Assembly: GCA_028718905.1 (NCBI GenBank) | Contig: JAQUKV010000001.1 | Location: 62,001-126,000 of the forward strand | From: Candidatus Peribacteraceae bacterium | GTDB taxonomy: Bacteria > Patescibacteriota > Gracilibacteria > Peribacterales > Peribacteraceae | DNA length: 64,000 nucleotides | Direction of reading: 5' to 3' | Shown: piece after piece, positions 59,450-64,000 of the stretch | How positions within the stretch are numbered: the stretch's first letter is position 1 | Layout of the letters: each line of letters starts with the position of its first letter | Translations under genes and position numbers: made by a program | Notes under the pieces: generated by a model | Database searches by the model: none | What the model was told of the DNA's origin: nothing | The model's input: only the letters and a program-made list of their open reading frames with translations

Positions 59450-59760
59450 CTTCTAGGTAGTCCCGCAGAAGCGGGACAGGTGCTCTCCTAGGCAATCGAA
59501 GGGCATGATGGCTTGATGCTGAGCACAGCCAGCGCATGCGCCAGAGAAATTCCCTGGTAAGGAAGTGTTCCATCCGCAGGTTCTCCTACGGATACCTTGT
59601 TACGACTTACTCCCAATCAGCAGTATCACCGTGGTACCCCCCCTTGCGGGTAAAGGTCCTTCAGGTGCTCCTGCCTTTCATGAGTTGACGGGCGGTGAGT
59701 ACAAGACCCAGGAACGTATTCACCGTAGCGTTGCTGATCTACGGTTACTAGCGATTCCAG

Positions 59761-59792
<32 letters not shown>

Positions 59793-60159
59793 GACTGAGA
59801 CCGGTTTTATGAGATTGGCTTACCCTCGCAGGTTCGCTTCTCTTTGTACCGGCCATTGTAGCATGGGTGTTGCCCCAGGCATAAAGGACACGCTGATCTG
59901 ACGTCATCCCCACCTTCCTCCGCCTTGGAGGCGGCAGTCTCCTTTGAAAATGCAACAAAGGATGAGGGTTGCGCTCGTTTGCTGACTTAACAGTACACCT
60001 CAAGGCACGAACTGACGACGACCGTGCATCGCCTGTCTTCGGGCTCCTTGCGGCACTCCCGCGTTTCCGCGGGATTCCCGAGATGTCAAGCCTGGGTGAG
60101 GTTCTCCGCTTATTATCGAATTAAACCCCATGCTCCACCGCTTGTGTGGGTCCCCGTCT

Positions 60160-60191
<32 letters not shown>

Positions 60192-60693
60192 TCCCAGGCG
60201 GCGTGCTTACCGCGTAAGCTAAGGCACTGGAACAGATTGAAGTTCCAACACCGAGCACGCATCGTTTAGGGCGTGGACTACCCGGGTATCTAATCCGGTT
60301 TGCTCCCCACGCTTTCGTCCCTGAGTGTCAGTACATTCCTAGTATCCTGCCTTCGCTTTTGGCGTTCTATCGTGGATCAACGGATTTTACCCCTACACAC
60401 GATATTCCAGATGCCTCTGAATGACTCGATCTTCTTCGTTTCCGGCACGGATACGGGGTTGGGCCCCGCATTTTGACACCAGACGTGAGAAGACACCTGC
60501 GGACCCTTTACGCCCAGTAATTCCGAGTAACGCTTGCACCTTCTGTCTTACCGCGGCTGCTGGCACAGAATTAGCCGGTGCTTTCTCCTGAGGTACCGTC
60601 AAAAATTTCGTCCCTCAGAACAGAAGTTTACGCCCAAAAGGGTGTCATCCTTCACGCGGTGTCGCTCCGTCAGGCTTTCGCCCATTGCGGAAG

Positions 60694-60733
<40 letters not shown>

Positions 60734-60941
60734 GCAGTTCCATTCTGGCTGGTCGTCCTCTCAGACCAGCTACCCGTCATCGACTTGGTAGGCCGTTACC
60801 CCACCAACTATCTGATAGGCCGCAGGCTCCTCCCGGACCGCAAAAGCTTTACCCTTGCGGGACCATCCGGTATTAGCCCCGCTTTCGCGGGGTTATCCCT
60901 GAGTCCGGGGCAGATTCCAACGTGTTACGCAGCCGTTTGCC

Positions 60942-61246
60942 GTGCCCCGCTCATTCAATCCAAGCTGTACCGAATTCGTTTCTTCAAATGCGAGAGACTC
61001 GTGCCGTATTGCTTGAGCATCTTTTCGCGCACGATAGTGTCTTTCGCGTTCTTGTATGCCTCAAAGTAAACAATCTCCCAAGGGCCCTTATGGGCCGTCG
61101 AAGCATTGAGATTGTTATTGTGCTGCTCCAGTCGGCGATCAAGATCAGATGTCTGGCCGATGTAAATCCGTTTATTCTGGAGAGATCTGAGTACATAGAC
61201 GTAATGCATATACACAGAGTATAAATGGATGGAATGAGCGGGGCAC
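60942..61246 (-). other. Extended helix 6 stem-loop (intervening-sequence-like) in 16S rRNA
   Basis: Arms 61227-61246 and 60942-60961 pair over 20 positions: 15 perfect pairs (GUGCCCCGCUCAUUC with GAAUGAGCGGGGCAC), one C/U mismatch, then 4 more pairs. The 265-nt loop is occupied by a GIY-YIG ORF. A long perfect duplex at the base of an rRNA insertion is what RNase III cleaves in known intervening sequences. Group I intron cores are not apparent at this size. Confidence 0.85.
60955..61209 (-). CDS. GIY-YIG nuclease-like protein encoded inside the 16S rRNA gene
   Basis: An 84-residue single-domain GIY-YIG protein read in the same direction as the rRNA. MHYVYVLRS and RIYIGQTSDLDRRLEQHN give the GIY/YIG strands and catalytic Tyr/Arg region, and IVREKMLKQY the metal-binding Glu. 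The frame is open back to the conserved 16S ATGCAAGTCG (61257), but the family start is the ATG at 61209, in the loop. The stop TGA lies in the 3' arm of the stem. It is related to the chromosomal GIY-YIG protein at 12482. It could be a homing-type mobility nuclease or a captured domain. Expression from a structured rRNA precursor is unproven. Confidence 0.85.
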   Translation of the reverse strand: MHYVYVLRSLQNKRIYIGQTSDLDRRLEQHNNNLNASTAHKGPWEIVYFEAYKNAKDTIVREKMLKQYGTSLSHLKKRIRYSLD

Positions 61247-61405
61247 TCGACTTGCATGTGTTAGGCGCACCGCTAGCGTTCACTCTGAGCCAGGATCAAA
61301 CTCTTCAAAAAGAAGACTTATTGACCTGGTTGTTCAAAGAAAAACAACTAGTTTCTAAATTGTAATCCATGCATCGTCCCCGGGGACGGGGAGATGATGG
61401 TTGAT

Positions 61406-61430
61406 ACTTCTCTACTCTGCGATGGTGTGA
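61406..61430 (-). ncRNA. 16S precursor processing stem, 5' arm
   Basis: Leader partner of 59425-59449, about 95 nt before the mature 16S 5' end. Confidence 0.85.
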
Positions 61431-61442
61431 ATGAGCTGCGCT

Positions 61443-61488
61443 CATTCACCCTGAGCGAGCCCCGAAGGGGCGAGTCGAAGGGTGAAAG
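61443..61488. repeat. Palindromic repeat in the 16S leader
   Basis: TTCACCCTGAGCGAGCCCCG-AAGGGGCGAGTCGAAGGGTGAA, a strong hairpin of the CTGAGCGA...TCGAAGGG family transcribed as part of the rRNA leader. The rest of the 362-bp leader region holds a CCCCGGGG palindrome (near 61380) and the promoter, but no gene. Confidence 0.75.
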
Positions 61489-61612
61489 ATCCTCTTTCCT
61501 CCGTTCCACGGTGGAAACGGCCGCGCCCTCTCCGGAAGGCGCGAGCCAAATGGGGAGGGCAGGAAGGAAAGATTTCTCCCACCCCGTTATTGGCGGGACA
61601 GGAAGCAGGCGC

Positions 61613-61640
61613 ATTGTAGACGGACGCAATGATGCGTCAA
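61613..61640 (-). promoter_or_regulatory. Promoter of the 16S rRNA unit
   Basis: On the minus strand TTGACG (61640-61635), a 16-bp spacer and TACAAT (61618-61613): the strongest sigma-70 type promoter in the window. Transcription would start near 61606, giving a leader of about 295 nt that includes the processing arm. Confidence 0.75.
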
Positions 61641-61673
61641 GGAGTTTTGGCGCTTCGTTGGAAGAATTTGCTT

Positions 61674-62732
61674 TTATGCGATAGTGGTCCACATTCTCCC
61701 TTTCGGATCCGCGGGATGACCCTTCCCCGGTATGCCCTTATACGCAGCCGGATGGAAGATTTGCGCGAAAGGTGGAGGATCGAAGTTCCCGGGGACCAAT
61801 CCATTCAGGACGAAGAACGCATTCACGCCGCAGCGGTCCGTCGCGACCAAGGTGTACCCCTTTTCCCGACCCAAGTGTTCGAGTGCGCGCAGGCTGGCGC
61901 CCTGGTAGTCGGTGCCGTCCCACCGGAATGCGGGATCATAGGGGATCGTCACGCTCGCATCCGGTCCCTTGTTCGCGTTGTATTCCATGATCACCGCGCG
62001 CGGATGAAAATGCGTGATCGCTTTCCACACCCAGTAGTCGTTGCCGTCGATGTCGATCGACAGGAGGTCGAATGCCTCCGGCACGCCGTACTTCCGGAAG
62101 AGCGGTTCGATGTTCTCGGCTGTGATGAATTCTTGATAGACCCCAAGGGAATTTTCTTTTCCACCTTTGTTCGGCGACAAAGGTGGAGCCAAAACGCCGG
62201 CGCGCCAATCCCCGCTCCGCCCGGCTCCGTGCCTCCTCACCGATGCCTCCAAGGCTTCGGCATCGTCTCGTCGGCGTGCACTGCTCTCATGCAGTGCGTA
62301 GCCTTCCTCTTCACCCCCCGTGGCGCACCACCCCTCCTGTTGGCTGTTGGATGTTTGTTCTTGTATGTGTTTGTTGTTTTGTTTGTGAATGGTCGTCGGC
62401 CACTCCCCTCCATCCATCAGGAGGCCGGTCCATCCTTTATGTTTTAACAGGTAACGGCAATTGCACTGCAGGCCGTCCTCGACGCCGAATTCCACACAGG
62501 AGCGGTTTGTCGTTCCGATCTTGGCGAAGATTGCCGCGATGATTCCATCCTCCCCGTTCTGGGAATATTCCCGTCGCTCGATGAACGGAATACGGCGCTG
62601 AAACCGTGAAAGATCGCGGATGGGTTTCTTCATCCGGCAGAGCCACCGGAGAGTGATCTCGGCATGGAACCAGCCGCGCAGCCAGTCGAAGGACTTCTTG
62701 GTCCGTTTACGAAGGCGGGTGATGAGGAACAT
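61674..62732 (-). CDS. FkbM-type methyltransferase-like protein with an in-frame repeat insertion
   Basis: FkbM-fold proteins are SAM-dependent methyltransferases, often of sugars in surface glycans. The 352-residue product has EYSQNGEDGIIAAIFAKIGT, CVEFGVEDGLQCNCRYLLKH, GWTGLLMDGG, AFDLLSIDIDGNDYWVWKAI and AVIMEYNANKGPDASVTIPY, matching this fold. Between LLMDGG and the YQEFITAENIEPLF block lies an extra segment of about 85 residues (62145-62410), low in conserved residues, derived from repeat DNA but without stops. The frame extends upstream through a GCAGTAY array; MFLITRLRKR is the start. It diverges from the glycosyltransferase at 62833, suggesting joint glycan synthesis. Confidence 0.82.
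   Translation of the reverse strand: MFLITRLRKRTKKSFDWLRGWFHAEITLRWLCRMKKPIRDLSRFQRRIPFIERREYSQNGEDGIIAAIFAKIGTTNRSCVEFGVEDGLQCNCRYLLKHKGWTGLLMDGGEWPTTIHKQNNKHIQEQTSNSQQEGWCATGGEEEGYALHESSARRRDDAEALEASVRRHGAGRSGDWRAGVLAPPLSPNKGGKENSLGVYQEFITAENIEPLFRKYGVPEAFDLLSIDIDGNDYWVWKAITHFHPRAVIMEYNANKGPDASVTIPYDPAFRWDGTDYQGASLRALEHLGREKGYTLVATDRCGVNAFFVLNGLVPGNFDPPPFAQIFHPAAYKGIPGKGHPADPKGRMWTTIA
62145..62410. repeat. Composite repeat inserted in frame in the FkbM gene
   Basis: Contains the hairpin CCACCTTTGT-tcggcg-ACAAAGGTGG (about 62161-62186), GATGCCTCCAAGGCTTCGGCATC (about 62241-62263), CACTGCTCTCATGCAGTG (about 62279-62296) and a T/G-rich tract (TGTTTGTTCTTGTATGTGTT, then TGTTGTTTTGTTTGTG). It resembles the intergenic elements at 38340-38561 and 58620-58755, yet keeps an open frame on the minus strand. 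The boundaries are approximate. Confidence 0.65.
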
Positions 62733-62738
62733 GGGAGA

Positions 62739-62825
62739 GCAGTACGCAGTATGCAGTACGCAGTACGGATAGGATAGAAGTTTCTTTACCCTTCCCCTTC
62801 CTGCATACTGCTTTCTGCTTCCTGC
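62739..62825. repeat. GCAGTAY heptamer array between two divergent glycan genes
   Basis: GCAGTAC-GCAGTAT-GCAGTAC-GCAGTAC followed further on by the inverted CCTGCATACTGCTTTCTGC, so the 100-bp divergent intergenic region is largely a heptamer-based inverted repeat. The first 27 bp equal 39483-39509. Confidence 0.8.
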
Positions 62826-62832
62826 TATTTTC

Positions 62833-63963
62833 ATGCGCGTCTGTGTGCTGACTTCATTTCTGGATGTCTACAAGGGGGGGAACCACCTCCCGCTCTTTGG
62901 CGCGTTGCCGGATTGCGAGTTCACCATTCTCACGAGCAGTGTGCGTCCCCGCAATGCGGTGCTCCCGCCGAATGTGCGCGTTGTGGAGCTGCCGGCGCGG
63001 TTGGGTCCGTATTACTACGGCGTTGCTGACCGGCGCTTTGCGCGAACGGTGCTGCACACCTATCCGCCCGCGCATGCGTTCTGGAAACAGTTTAATATTC
63101 TGCACCTGAACCAGACGCTCCATCCTTCACTTCTCACCTTGCGGGAGAGCGGCGTTCATCTGCTCTATGCGGTGCACCATCCGGTGACAGTGGATTTGGG
63201 GGCGGCGCTCGGGGAGAGTTCGCCCGTCGCAGGATTGCTCTGGCGCGCGCGGTATTTTGCTCTGATCCGCTGGCAGCGCAGGATTTGCAGAGAACTGCCG
63301 CATATCATGACCGTCTCGCAGACCGTTGCGTTACGATTGCAGGACGATTACACCTGCGATCCGGCGAAGATTTCCATCGTACCCAACGGTGTGGATGGCA
63401 CACGCTTCACGCCTGCGTCGGACGATCAGCCGGAATTTGATCTCATTGCACTCGGCTCTTTTCTCCATCCGCGCAAAGGATTCCGTTACCTCCTGCAGGT
63501 GTATCAGGCACTGGCCAGAGAGGGCATCCGGATCGCCGACGTGGGCAAACGCTCCGGCACACAGCGTGCGCAGCTTGAAACGATCGAAGGCCTGAAGCTT
63601 TTCGGTACGGTGAGTGATCAACAGATTGTGTCTCTCGTTCAGCGCTCTGCCGCTCTTATTTCCACATCGCTCTACGAAGGATTCGGTCTCTCCCTCATTG
63701 AGGCGCTGGCGTGCGGCCGGCCGGCGATCGCATTTGATGCGGGGGCCGTGCGGGAGGTGCTCTCTCCCATCGATCCGTCGCTCGTCGTACCGCTTCGCGA
63801 TACCGGCGCGCTCATCGGACGTGTGCGGGCATTCCTTGCCCGCTCTCCGGCAGAGCGCACAGAACAAGGACGGCGCTACCGGCAGGCTGTTCTGGAGTGC
63901 TATTCACTCGCGGTGTCCGCCGATGCATTGAGAAAGGTTTATGAACGGTTGTGCGGTGTGTAG
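62833..63963 (+). CDS. Family 4 glycosyltransferase
   Basis: GT-B retaining glycosyltransferase of 376 residues. N-terminal Rossmann half begins MRVCVLTSFLDVYKGGNHLP; the C-terminal half has ISIVPNGVDGTRFTPASD, LIALGSFLHPRKGFRYLLQV and the donor-binding EGFGLSLIEALACGRPAIAF with the E-x7-E pair. The closing helix returns to the N-terminal domain (LRKVYERLCGV). It probably transfers an activated hexose to a surface glycan. The acceptor is unknown. Divergent from the FkbM gene, with a heptamer array between them. Confidence 0.93.
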   Translation: MRVCVLTSFLDVYKGGNHLPLFGALPDCEFTILTSSVRPRNAVLPPNVRVVELPARLGPYYYGVADRRFARTVLHTYPPAHAFWKQFNILHLNQTLHPSLLTLRESGVHLLYAVHHPVTVDLGAALGESSPVAGLLWRARYFALIRWQRRICRELPHIMTVSQTVALRLQDDYTCDPAKISIVPNGVDGTRFTPASDDQPEFDLIALGSFLHPRKGFRYLLQVYQALAREGIRIADVGKRSGTQRAQLETIEGLKLFGTVSDQQIVSLVQRSAALISTSLYEGFGLSLIEALACGRPAIAFDAGAVREVLSPIDPSLVVPLRDTGALIGRVRAFLARSPAERTEQGRRYRQAVLECYSLAVSADALRKVYERLCGV

Positions 63964-64000
63964 CCGGAGCGCATGTACCCCGGCCGGGCATGTTTTCTTC

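Noticed and set aside
60942..61246. Group I self-splicing intron in 16S
   Set aside because: The insert is only 265 nt, nearly all occupied by the ORF, leaving no room for a P3-P8 core, and its ends pair directly as a simple extension of helix 6. Not fully excluded without a covariance search.

Overview
The window looks like a chromosomal segment of a Candidate Phyla Radiation (Patescibacteria) bacterium, most likely of the Peregrinibacteria/Peribacteria type. This placement is an inference. It rests on a single unlinked 16S rRNA gene with an ORF-bearing insertion, the AATAGACGG variant at the 907-926 site of 16S, many starts without a Shine-Dalgarno motif, and a compact set of core genes mixed with unrecognised secreted proteins. 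UGA is used as a stop and UGG as Trp, so the code is standard and the UGA-glycine lineages are excluded.

Layout. 1-2160: a partial unknown gene, a GlmU-like nucleotidyltransferase and a DnaA-box cluster that is probably oriC. 2161-6866: dnaN and mfd. 7121-10777: three unrecognised genes, two of them meeting at a G9 tract; the last ends in a J-domain. 10959-17835: homospermidine synthase, a GIY-YIG protein, tRNA-Leu(UAG), a coiled-coil protein, hemerythrin, aspS, nrdR, a tiny basic protein and tsaC. 17944-21735: dnaE. 22049-30776: five tightly coupled genes for exported, Cys-rich unknown proteins. 30974-40304: tandem-OB ssb, murB, gltX, a cyclophilin lipoprotein, murG, ftsW, a glycosyltransferase and tsaB. 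40404-48740: secA, holB, a TPR protein, ferredoxin, sufC, a SIMPL protein and small membrane and Cys-rich genes. 48817-53805: a MacAB-type exporter (adaptor, ATPase, two permeases). 53990-58392: sufB, sufD and small unknowns. 59391-61640: a monocistronic 16S transcription unit. 61674-63963: an FkbM methyltransferase and a glycosyltransferase.

Three themes run through the window. (1) Translation initiation looks unusual: the 16S 3' end reads CACUUCCUU instead of CACCUCCUU, and many genes have a -10 hexamer only 6-12 nt before the start codon, which predicts leaderless mRNAs. (2) Small repeats are abundant and invade genes in frame: C/G-rich palindromes in tsaB (two) and a glycosyltransferase, a composite element in the FkbM gene, and an identical heptanucleotide array in tsaC and the glycosyltransferase. 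(3) At secA, sufB and the cyclophilin gene, the last codons occur twice, the second copy lying 89-167 bp downstream beyond a short spacer. This suggests small elements that insert at gene 3' ends and supply a replacement terminus.

The most striking locus is the 16S gene. Its helix 6 is extended into a 20-position stem whose loop is almost exactly filled by a complete GIY-YIG nuclease ORF. The precursor has a 25-nt leader/trailer processing stem, its own strong promoter and its own terminator.
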